A stretch of 64,000 bases of DNA from NCBI RefSeq assembly GCF_023091745.1, contig NW_026292661.1, forward strand, positions 1,860,001 through 1,924,000. Reading direction: 5' to 3'. Every line of letters begins with the position of its first letter. The first letter of the stretch is position 1. The notes beneath the pieces are model-generated. The model was not told the origin of the DNA, made no database searches, and saw only the letters and a list, made by a program, of their open reading frames with translations. Made by a program: the position numbers and the translations under genes. The DNA comes from Budorcas taxicolor. Its lineage: Eukaryota; Chordata; Mammalia; Artiodactyla; Bovidae. Positions 35,926 through 46,200 of the stretch are shown here, piece after piece.

Positions 35926-36741
35926 TGATCAGCCTCGAGACGCCTCAGCGGAAATGGGCCTCATCTCGCCTGGAGGGGAGAACCTCCTGGATTTTCTCGA
36001 GTTGCGGCAGGTCTTCTCGAGTTACGACGGGGACCTCAGGGACCCGCTCTGGTGGCCTCAGGTAAGGCCAGTCCCCATGCGAGTTGCTAGGGGACCTCTC
36101 GGGATTCCTCTCCCGTCCATGCCGGGGCCTCAGTCCTTGTGTGGAGTCGGGGCCGGAACCTGAGGATTCCTCTCCAGTGTTGCCATGGATCTTGGGGTGC
36201 TTCTGAGTCTCCCCAGGGGAGTCAGGCCTCGTCTCGAGTGAGGGCATGCACGTGCGCTTTCCTCCCGATCTGCAGCAGTAGTGTCACGCTTCCTGTCACG
36301 TGGATCAAGGGATCTGTGGCTTTCCCTCGAGGCTGTCCCTCGAGGCTTTCCCACGAGGCTTTCCCACAGGGCTGTGCCACGTGCCACCTTGGTGTGAGTC
36401 GATCCTCGGCGTGAAAGACGAGCCGGTGAAGGGAAAAGAGGTTCCTCTGGAATGGATTGAGACATCTGGGGGACTCTTGGAATGGTGGCACGACCCTGGA
36501 GTTCCTCTCGCCGTTCCTGTTGAGAGGGCCTCCTCTTGAGATGCGACGGGAACGCCGGGAACTCTTTCCCGACGAAGCAGGGAAAGGATCCCTCATCTCG
36601 AGCTACGAGGCGGAAACGGGGCTCCTCTGGATGTGGGCGGGACCCTCGTGATTCCTCTCGAGTGGAGACGGCTAGGTCGGGGAACTTCTTGATTTGCACC
36701 AAGGGTGTGAAGGACCCTTTCGAAGTTCCAGAGGGGAGGTG
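35926..36741 (+). repeat. Twin monomer 1
   Basis: Private variants include CAGGTAAGG near 36059, GAGTGAGGGC near 36236, CCGATCTGC near 36267 and GGATTGAGAC near 36454. All recur 816 bp downstream. Confidence 0.92.
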
Positions 36742-37557
36742 TGATCAGCCTCGAGACGCCTCAGCGGAAATGGGCCTCATCTCGCCTGGAGGGGAGAACC
36801 TCCTGGATTTTCTCGAGTTGCGGCAGGTCTTCTCGAGTTACGACGGGGACCTCAGGGACCCGCTCTGGTGGCCTCAGGTAAGGCCAGTCCCCATGCGAGT
36901 TGCTAGGGGACCTCTCGGGATTCCTCTCCCGTCCATGCCGGGGCCTCAGTCCTTGTGTGGAGTCGGGGCCGGAACCTGAGGATTCCTCTCCAGTGTTGCC
37001 ATGGATCTTGGGGTGCTTCTGAGTCTCCCCAGGGGAGTCAGGCCTCGTCTCGAGTGAGGGCATGCACGTGCGCTTTCCTCCCGATCTGCAGCAGTAGTGT
37101 CACGCTTCCTGTCACGTGGATCAAGGGATCTGTGGCTTTCCCTCGAGGCTGTCCCTCGAGGCTTTCCCACGAGGCTTTCCCACAGGGCTGTGCCACGTGC
37201 CACCTTGGTGTGAGTCGATCCTCGGCGTGAAAGACGAGCCGGTGAAGGGAAAAGAGGTTCCTCTGGAATGGATTGAGACATCTGGGGGACTCTTGGAATG
37301 GTGGCACGACCCTGGAGTTCCTCTCGCCGTTCCTGTTGAGAGGGCCTCCTCTTGAGATGCGACGGGAACGCCGGGAACTCTTTCCCGACGAAGCAGGGAA
37401 AGGATCCCTCATCTCGAGCTACGAGGCGGAAACGGGGCTCCTCTGGATGTGGGCGGGACCCTCGTGATTCCTCTCGAGTGGAGACGGCTAGGTCGGGGAA
37501 CTTCTTGATTTGCACCAAGGGTGTGAAGGACCCTTTCGAAGTTCCAGAGGGGAGGTG
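36742..37557 (+). repeat. Twin monomer 2 (apparently identical to twin 1)
   Basis: Spot checks and the translations of several frames show no difference from the monomer at 35926. This is the most recent single-monomer duplication I can see in the window. The next monomer (37558) returns to CAGGAAAGG at 37695, ending the match. An assembly artefact cannot be excluded by reading alone. Confidence 0.9.
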
Positions 37558-38373
37558 TGATCAGCCTCGAGACGCCTCAGCGGAAATGGGCCTCATCTCG
37601 CCTGGAGGGGAGAACCTCCTGGATTTTCTCGAGTTGCGGCAGGTCTTCTCGAGTTACGACGGGGACCTCAGGGACCCGCTCTGGTGGCCTCAGGAAAGGC
37701 CAGTCCCCATGCGAGTTGCTAGGGGACCTCTCGGGATTCCTCTCCCGTCCATGCCGGGGCCTCAGTCCTTGTGTGGATTCGGGGCCGGAACCTGAGGATT
37801 CCTCTCCACTGTTGCCATGGATCTTGGGGTGCTTCTGAGTCTCCCCAGGGGAGTCAGGCCTCGTCTCGAGTGGGGGCATGCACGTGCGCTTTCCTCCCGA
37901 GCTGCAGCAGTAGTGTCACGCTTCCTGTCACGTGGATCAAGGGATCTGTGGCTTTCCCTCGAGGCTGTCCCTCGAGGCTTTCCCACGAGGCTTTCCCACA
38001 GGGCTGTGCCACGTGCCACCTTGGTGTGAGTCGATCCTCGGCGTGAAAGACGAGCCGGTGAAGGGAAAAGAGGTTCCTCTGGAATGGACTGAGACATCTG
38101 GGGGACTCTTGGAATGGTGGCACGACCCTGGAGTTCCTCTCGAAGTTCCTGTAGAGAGGGCCTCCTCTTGAGATGCGACGGGAACGGCGGGAACTCTTTC
38201 CCGACGAAGCAGGGAAAGGATCCCTCATCACGAGCTACTAGGCGAAAACGGGGCTCCTCTGGATGTGGGCGGGACCCTCGTGATTCCTCTCGAGTGGAGA
38301 CGGCTAGGTCGGGGAACTTCTTGATTTGCACCAAGGGTGTGAAGGACCCTTTCGAAGTTCCAGAGGGGAGGTG
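37558..38373 (+). repeat. Monomer with GTGTGGATTCGG haplotype
   Basis: GTGTGGATTCGG near 37773 is shared with the monomers at 31847, 39190 and 41638. A private CTCCACTGTTG lies near 37805. The 3' half has GAAGTTCCTGTAG, GAACGGCGGG and TCATCACGAGCTACTAGG, so it combines the two alternating 3' haplotypes of the dimer block and is probably a hybrid. Confidence 0.75.
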
Positions 38374-40821
38374 TGATCAGCCTCGAGACGCCTCAGCGGA
38401 AATGGGCCTCATCTCGCCTGGAGGGGAGAACCTCCTGGATTTTCTCGAGTTGCGGCAGGTCTTCTCGAGTTACGACGGGGACCTCAGGGACCCGCTCTGG
38501 TGGCCTCAGGAAAGGCCAGTCCCCATGCGAGTTGCTAGGGGACCTCTCGGGATTCTTCTCCCGTCCATGCCGTGGCCTAATACCCTGTGTGGAGTCGGGG
38601 CCGGAAACTGAGAATTCCTCTCCAGTGTTTCCATGGATCTTGGGGTGCCTCTGAGGCTCCCCAGGGGAGTCAGGCCTCGTCTCGAGTGGGGGCATGCACG
38701 TGCGCTTTCCTCCCGAGCTGCAGCAGTAGTGTCACGCTTCCTGTCACGTGGATCAAGGGATCTGTGGCTTTCCCTCGAGGCTGTCCCTCGAGGGTTTCCC
38801 TCGAGGCTTTCCCACAGGGCTGTGCCACGTGCCACCTTGGTGTGAGTCGATCCTCGGCGTGAAAGACGAGCCGGTGAAGGGAAAAGAGGTTCCTCTGGAA
38901 TGGACTGAGACATCTGGGGGACTCTTGGAATGGTGGCACGACCCTGGAGTTCCTCTCGCCGTTCCTGTTGAGAGGGCCTCCTCTTGAGAGGCGACGGGAA
39001 CGCCGGGAACTCTTTCCCGACGAAGCAGGGAAAGGATCCCTCATCTCGAGCTACGAGGCGGAAACGGGGCTCCTCTGGATGTGGGCGGGACCCTCGTGAT
39101 TCCTCTCGAGTGGAGACGGCTAGGTCGGGGAACTTCTTGATTTGCACCAAGGGTGTGAAGGACCCTTTCGAAGTTCCAGAGGGGAGGTGTGATCAGCCTC
39201 GAGACGCCTCAGCGGAAATGGGCCTCATCTCGCCTGGAGGGGAGAACCTCCTGGATTTTCTCGAGTTGCGGCAGGTCTTCTCGAGTTACGACGGGGACCT
39301 CAGGGACCCGCTCTGGTGGCCTCAGGAAAGGCCAGTCCCCATGCGAGTTGCTAGGGGACCTCTCGGGATTCCTCTCCCGTCCATGCCGGGGCCTCAGTCC
39401 TTGTGTGGATTCGGGGCCGGAACCTGAGGATTCCTCTCCAGTGTTGCCATGGATCTTGGGGTGCTTCTGAGTCTCCCCAGGGGAGTCAGGCCTCGTCTCG
39501 AGTGGGGGCATGCACGTGCGCTTTCCTCCCGAGCTGCAGCAGTAGTGTCACGCTTCCTGTCACGTGGATCAAGGGATCTGTGGCTTTCCCTCGAGGCTGT
39601 CCCTCGAGGCTTTCCCACGAGGCTTTCCCACAGGGCTGTGCCACGTGCCACCTTGGTGTGAGTCGATCCTCGGCGTGAAAGACGAGCCGGTGAAGGGAAA
39701 AGAGGTTCCTCTGGAATGGACTGAGACATCTGGGGGACTCTTGGAATGGTGGCACGACCCTGGAGTTCCTCTCGAAGTTCCTGTAGAGAGGGCCTCCTCT
39801 TGAGATGCGACGGGAACGGCGGGAACTCTTTCCCGACGAAGCAGGGAAAGGATCCCTCATCTCGAGCTACGAGGCCGAAACGGGGCTCCTCTGGTTGTGG
39901 GCGGGACCCTCGTGATTCCTCTCGAGTGGAGACGGGTATGTCGGGGAACTTCTTGTTTTGCACCAAGGGTGTGAAGGACCCTTTCGAAGTTCCAGAGGTG
40001 AGGTGTGATCAGCCTCGAGACGCCTCAGCGGAAATGGGCCTCATCTCGCCTGGAGGGGAGAACCTCCTGGATTTTCTCGAGTTGCGGCAGGTCTTCTCGA
40101 GTTACGACGGGGACCTCAGGGACCCGCTCTGGTGGCCTCAGGAAAGGCCAGTCCCCATGCGAGTTTCTAGGGGACCTCTCGGGATTCCTCTCCCGTCCAT
40201 GCCGGGGCCTCAGTCCTTGTGTGGAGTCGGGGCCGGAACCTGAGGATTCCTCTCCAGTGTTGCCATGGATCTTGGGGTGCTTCTGAGTCTCCCCAGGGGT
40301 GTCAGGCCTCGTCTCGAGTGGGGGCATGCACGTGCGCTTTCCTCCCGAGCTGCAGCAGTAGTGTCACGATTCCTGTCACGTGGATCAAGGGATCTGTGGC
40401 TTTCCCTCGAGGCTGTCCCTCGAGGCTTTCCCACGAGGCTTTCCCACAGGGCTGTGCCACGTGCCACCTTGGTGTGAGTCGATCCTCGGCGTGAAAGACG
40501 AGCCGGTGAAGGGAAAAGAGGTTCCTCTGGAATGGACTGAGACATCTGGGGGACTCTTGGAATGGTGGCACGACCCTGGAGTTCCTCTCGCCATTCCTGT
40601 TGAGAGGGCCTCCTCTTGAGATGCGACGGGAACGCCGGGAACTCTTTCCCGACGAAGCAGGGAAAGGATCCCTCATCACGAGCTACTAGGCGAAAACGGG
40701 GCTCCTCTGGATGTGGGCGGGACCCTCGTGATTCCTCTCGAGTGGAGACGGCTAGGTCGGGGAACTTCTTGATTTGCACCAAGGGTGTGAAGGACCCTTT
40801 CGAAGTTCCAGAGGGGAGGTG
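38374..40821 (+). repeat. Trimer HOR, copy 1 (2448 bp)
   Basis: Three monomers: 38374 with the dense substitution tract, 39190 with GTGTGGATTCGG, and 40006 with GCGAGTTTCTAGG and TCATCACGAGCTACTAGG. The first monomer and the 5' part of the second recur 2448 bp downstream with very few differences. Confidence 0.85.
38556..38656 (+). other. Dense substitution tract (probable conversion from a divergent subfamily)
   Basis: Eleven substitutions from the common monomer fall within 101 bp, at 38556, 38573, 38579, 38581, 38582, 38585, 38607, 38613, 38630, 38649 and 38656, while flanking sequence is ordinary. The change at 38613 creates an EcoRI site (GAATTC, 38612-38617). In the same monomer the third unit of the 13-bp ladder is changed and GAGATGCG becomes GAGAGGCG near 38985. 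Confidence 0.85.
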
Positions 40822-41003
40822 TGATCAGCCTCGAGACGCCTCAGCGGAAATGGGCCTCATCTCGCCTGGAGGGGAGAACCTCCTGGATTTTCTCGAGTTG
40901 CGGCAGGTCTTCTCGAGTTACGACGGGGACCTCAGGGACCCGCTCTGGTGGCCTCAGGAAAGGCCAGTCCCCATGCGAGTTGCTAGGGGACCTCTCGGGA
41001 TTC

Positions 41004-41097
41004 TTCTCCCGTCCATGCCGTGGCCTAATACCCTGTGTGGAGTCGGGGCCGGAAACTGAGAATTCCTCTCCAGTGTTTCCATGGATCTTGGGGTGCC
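41004..41097 (+). other. Dense substitution tract, second copy
   Basis: Ten of the eleven changes of the 38556 tract recur at an offset of 2448; the last (38656) is absent, so that one arose later or was lost. It includes the second EcoRI site at 41060-41065. The two GAATTC sites are the only ones I noticed in the window, 2448 bp apart. Confidence 0.85.
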
Positions 41098-42635
41098 TCT
41101 GAGTCTCCCCAGGGGAGTCAGGCCTCGTCTCGAGTGGGGGCATGCACGTGCGCTTTCCTCCCGAGCTGCAGCAGTAGTGTCACGCTTCCTGTCACGTGGA
41201 TCAAGGGATCTGTGGCTTTCCCTCGAGGCTGTCCCTCGAGGGTTTCCCTCGAGGCTTTCCCACAGGGCTGTGCCACGTGCCACCTTGGTGTGAGTCGATC
41301 CTCGGCGTGAAAGACGAGCCGGTGAAGGGAAAAGAGGTTCCTCTGGAATGGACTGAGACATCTGGGGGACTCTTGGAATGGTGGCACGACCCTGGAGTTC
41401 CTCTCGCCGTTCCTGTTGAGAGGGCCTCCTCTTGAGAGGCGACGGGAACGCCGGGAACTCTTTCCCGACGAAGCAGGGAAAGGATCCCTCATCTCGAGCT
41501 ACGAGGCGGAAACGGGGCTCCTCTGGATGTGGGCGGGTCCCTCGTGATTCCTCTCGAGTGGAGACGGCTAGGTCGGGGAACTTCTTGATTTGCACCAAGG
41601 GTGTGAAGGACCCTTTCGAAGTTCCAGAGGGGAGGTGTGATCAGCCTCGAGACGCCTCAGCGGAAATGGGCCTCATCTCGCCTGGAGGGGAGAACCTCCT
41701 GGATTTTCTCGAGTTGCGGCAGGTCTTCTCGAGTTACGACGGGGACCTCAGGGACCCGCTCTGGTGGCCTCAGGAAAGGCCAGTCCCCATGCGAGTTGCT
41801 AGGGGACCTCTCGGGATTCCTCTCCCGTCCATGCCGGGGCCTCAGTCCTTGTGTGGATTCGGGGCCGGAACCTGAGGATTCCTCTCCAGTGTTGCCATGG
41901 ATCTTGGGGTGCTTCTGAGTCTCCCCAGGGGAGTCAGGCCTCGTCTCGAGTGGGGGCATGCACGTGCGCTTTCCTCCCGAGCTGCAGCAGTAGTGTCACG
42001 CTTCCTGTCACGTGGATCAAGGGATCTGTGGCTTTCCCTCGAGGCTGTCCCTCGAGGCTTTCCCACGAGGCTTCCCCACAGGGCTGTGCCACGTGCCACC
42101 TTGGTGTGAGTCGATCCTCGGCGTGAAAGACGAGCCGGTGAAGGGAAAAGTGGTTCCTCTGGAATGGACTGAGACATCTGGGGGACTCTTGGAATGGTGG
42201 CACGACCCTGGAGTTCCTCTCGCCGGTCCTGTTGAGAGGGCCTCCTCTTGAGATGCGACGGGAACGCCGGGAACTCTTTCCCGACGAAGCAGGGAAAGGA
42301 TCCCTCATCTCGAGCTACGAGGCGGAAACGGGGCTCCTCTCGATGTGGGCGGGACCCTCGTGATTCCTCTCGAGTGGAGACGGCTATGTCGGGGAACTTC
42401 TTGATTTGCACCAAGGGTGTGAAGGACCCTTTCGAAGTGCCAGAGGTGAGGTGTGATCAGCCTCGAGACGCCTCAGCGGAAATGGGCCTCATCGCGCCTG
42501 GAGGGGAGAACCTCCTGGATTTTCTCAAGTTGCGGCAGGTCTTCTCGAGTTACGACGGGGACCTCAGGGACCCGCTATGGTGGCCTCAGGAAAGGCCAGT
42601 CCCCATGCGAGTTGCTAGGGGACCTCTCGGGATTC

Positions 42636-42729
42636 TTCTCCCGTCCATGCCGTGGCCTAATACCCTGTGTGGAGTCGGGGCCGGAAACTGAGGATTCCTC
42701 TCCAGTGTTGCCATGGATCTTGGGGTGCC
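42636..42729 (+). other. Dense substitution tract, third (shorter) copy
   Basis: Eight of the changes recur at an offset of 4080 from the first tract; those corresponding to 38613, 38630 and 38656 are absent, so no EcoRI site is formed. This copy may be the earlier state, or it may have been partly reconverted. Confidence 0.82.
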
Positions 42730-43269
42730 TCTGAGTCTCCCCAGGGGAGTCAGGCCTCGTCTCGAGTGGGGGCATGCACGTGCCCTTTCCTCCCGAGCTG
42801 CAGCAGTAGTGTCACGCTTCCTGTCACGTGGATCAAGGGATCTGTGGCTTTCCCTCGAGGCTGTCCCTCGAGGCTTTCCCACGAGGCTTCCCCACAGGGC
42901 TGTGCCACGTGCCACCTTGGTGTGAGTCAATCCTCGGCGTGAAAGACGAGCCGGTGAAGGGAAAAGAGGTTCCTCTGGAATGGACTGAGACATCTGGGGA
43001 ACTCTTGGTATGGTGGCACGACCCTGGAGTTCCTCTCGCCGTTCCTGTTGAGAGGGCCTCCTCTTGAGATGCGACGGGAACGCCGGGAACTCTTTCCCGA
43101 CGAAGCAGGGAAAGGATCCCTCATCTCGAGCTACGAGGCGGAAACGGGGCTCCTCTGGATGTGGGCGGGACCCTCGTGATTCCTCTCGAGTGGAGACGGG
43201 TATGTCGGGGAACTTCTTGATTTGCACCAAGGGTGTGAAGGACCCTTTCGAAGTTCCAGAGGGGAGGTG

Positions 43270-46200
43270 TGATCAGCCTCGAGACGCCTCAGCGGAAATG
43301 GGCCTCATCTCGCCTGGAGGGGAGAACCTCCTGGATTTTCTCGAGTTGCGGCAGGTCTTCTCGAGTTACGACGGGGACCTCAGGGACCCGCTCTGGTGGC
43401 CTCAGGAAAGGCCAGTCCCCATGCGAGTTGCTAGGGGACCTCTCGGGATTCCTCTCCCGTCCATGCCGGGGCCTCAGTCCTTGTGTGGAGTCGGGGCCGG
43501 AACCTGAGGATTCCTCTCCAGTGTTGCCATGGATCTTGGGGTGCTTCTGAGTCTCCCCAGGGGAGTCAGGCCTCGTCTCGAGTGGGGGCATGCACGTGCG
43601 CTTTCCTCCCGAGCTGCAGCAGTAGTGTCACGCTTCCTGTCACGTGGTTCAAGGGATCTGTGGCTTTCCCTCGAGGCTGTCCCTCGAGGCTTTCCCACGA
43701 GGCTTGCCCACAGGGCTGTGCCACGTGCCACCTTGGTGTGAGTCGATCCTCGGCGTGAAAGACGAGCCGGTGAAGGGAAAAGAGGTTCCTCTGGAATGGA
43801 CTGAGACATCTGGGGGACTCTTGGAATGGTGGCACGACCCTGGAGTTCCTCTCGAAGTTCCTGTAGAGAGGGCCTCCTCTTGAGATGCGACGGGAACGCC
43901 GGGAACTCTTTCCCGACGAAGCAGGGAAAGGATCCCTCATCTCTAGCTACGAGGCGGAAACGGGGCTCCTCTGGATGTGGGCGGGACCCTCGTGATTCCT
44001 CTCGAGTGGAGACGGGTATGTCGGGGAACTTCTTGTTTTGCACCAAGGGTGTGAAGGACCCTTTCGAAGTTCCAGAGGGGAGGTGTGATCAGCCTCGAGA
44101 CGCCTCAGCGGAAATGGGCCTCATCTCGCCTGGAGGGGAGAACCTCCTGGATTTTCTCGAGTTGCGGCAGGTCTTCTCGAGTTACGACGGGGACCTCAGG
44201 GACCCGCTCTGGTGGCCTCAGGAAAGGCCAGTTCCCATGCGAGTTGCTAGGGGACCTCTCGGGATTCCTCTCCCGTCCATGCTGGGGCCTCAGTCCTTGT
44301 GTGGAGTCGGGGCCGGAACCTGAGGATTCCTCTCCAGTGTTGCCATGGATCTTGGGGTGCTTCTGAGTCTCCCCAGGGGAGTCAGGCCTCGTCTCGAGTG
44401 GGGGCATGCACGTGCGCTTTCCTCCCGAGCTGCAGCAGTAGTGTCACGCTTCCTGTCACGTGGATCAAGGGATCTGTGGCTTTCCCTCGAGGCTGTCCCT
44501 CGAGGCTTTCCCACGAGGCTTTCCCACAGGGCTGTGCCACGTGCCACTTTGTTGTGAGTCGATCCTCGGCGTGAAAGACGAGCCGGTGAAGGGAAAAGAG
44601 TTTCCTCTGGAATGGACTGAGACATCTGGGGGACTCTTGGAATGGTGGCACGACCCTGGAGTTCCTCTCGCCGTTCCTGTTGAGAGGGCCTCCTCTTGAA
44701 ATGCGACGGGAACGCCGGGAACTCTTTCCCGACGAAGCAGGGAAAGGATCCCTCATCTCGAGCTACGAGGCGGAAACGGGGCTTCTCTGGATGCGGGCGG
44801 GACCCTCGTGATTCCTCTCGAGTGGAGACGGCTATGTCGGGGAACTTCTTGATTTGCACCAAGGGTGTGAAGGACCCTTTCGAAGTGCCAGAAGTGAGGT
44901 GTGATCAGCCTCGAGACGCCTCAGCGGAAATGGGCCTCATCTCGCTTGGCGGGGAGAACCTCCTGGATTTTCTCGAGTTGTGGCAGGTCTTCTCGAGTTA
45001 CGACGGGGACCTCAGGGACCCGCTCTGGTGGGCTCAGGAAAGGCCAGTCCCCATGCGAGTTGCTAGGGGACCTCTCGGGATTCCTCTCCCGTCCATGCCG
45101 GGGCCTCAGTCCTTGTGTGGAGTCGGGGACGGAACCTGAGGATTCCTCTCCAGTGTTGCCATGGATCTTGGGGTGCTTCTGAGTCTCCCCAGTGGAGTCA
45201 GGCCTCGTCTCGAGTGGGGGCATGCACGTGCGATTTCCTCCCGAGCTGCAGCAGTAGTGTCACGCTTCCTGTCACGTGGATCAAGGGATCTGTGGCTTTC
45301 CCTCGAGGCTGTCCCTCGAGGCTTTCCCACGAGGCTTTCCCACAGGGCTGTGCCACGTGCCACCTTGGTGTGAGTCGATCCTCGGCGTGAAAGACGAGCC
45401 GGTGAAGGGAAAAGAGGTTCCTCTGGAATGGACTGAGACATCTGGGGGACTCTTGGAATGGTGGCACGACCCTGGAGTTCCTCTCGCCGTTCCTGTTGAG
45501 AGGGCCTCCTCTTGAGATGCGACGGGAACGCCGGGAACTCTTTCCCGACGAAGCAGGGAAAGGATCCCTCATCTCGAGCTACGAGGCGGAAACGGGGCTC
45601 CTCTGGATGTGAGCGGGACCCACGTGATTCCTCTCGAGTGGAGATGGGTGTGTCGGGGAACTTCTTGATTTGCACCAAGGGTGTGAAGGACCCTTTCGAA
45701 GTTCCGGAGGTGAGGTGTGATCAGCCTCGAGACGCCTCAGCGGAAATGGGCCTCATCTCGCCTGGAGGGGAGAACCTCCTGGATTTTCTCGAGTTGCGGC
45801 AGGTCTTCTCGAGTTACGACGGGGACCTCAGGGACCCGCTTTGGTGGCCTCAGGAAAGGCCAGTCCCCATGCGAGTTGCTAGGGGACCTCTCGGGATTCC
45901 TCTCCCGTCCATGCCGGGGCCTCAGTCCTTGTGTGGAGTCGGGGCCGGAACCTGAGGATTCCTCTCCAGTGTTGCCATGGAACTTGGGGTGCTTCTGAGT
46001 CTCCCCAGGGGAGTCAGGCCTCGTCTCGAGTGGGGACATGCACGTGCGCTTTCCTCCCGAGCTGCAGCAGTAGTGTCACGCTTCCTGTCACGTGGATCAA
46101 GGGATCTGTGGCTTTCCTTCGAGGCTTTCCCTCGAGGCTTTCCCACGAGGCTTTCCCACAGGGCTGTGCCACGTGCCACCTTGGTGTGAGTCGATCCTCG

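Larger units (their letters stand above)
40822..43269 (+). repeat. Trimer HOR, copy 2 (partial, then hybrid; 2448 bp)
   Basis: The monomers at 40822 and 41638 match those at 38374 and 39190. The third (42454) is not of the 40006 type: it carries a shorter form of the dense tract, plus CATCGCGCC near 42492, CTCAAGTTG near 42526 and CTTCCCCAC near 42887. CTTCCCCAC is shared with its left neighbour near 42071. Confidence 0.82.

Noticed and set aside
36059..36068. CAGGTAAGG splice-donor-like site in the twin monomers
   Set aside because: It arises from one A to T change in the common CAGGAAAGG. There is no exon, acceptor or gene context.
38612..41065. EcoRI sites as the classic satellite ladder site
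   Set aside because: GAATTC was seen only at 38612 and 41060, both created by the substitution tract. The sites regular at 816 bp are TGATCA and GGATCC.
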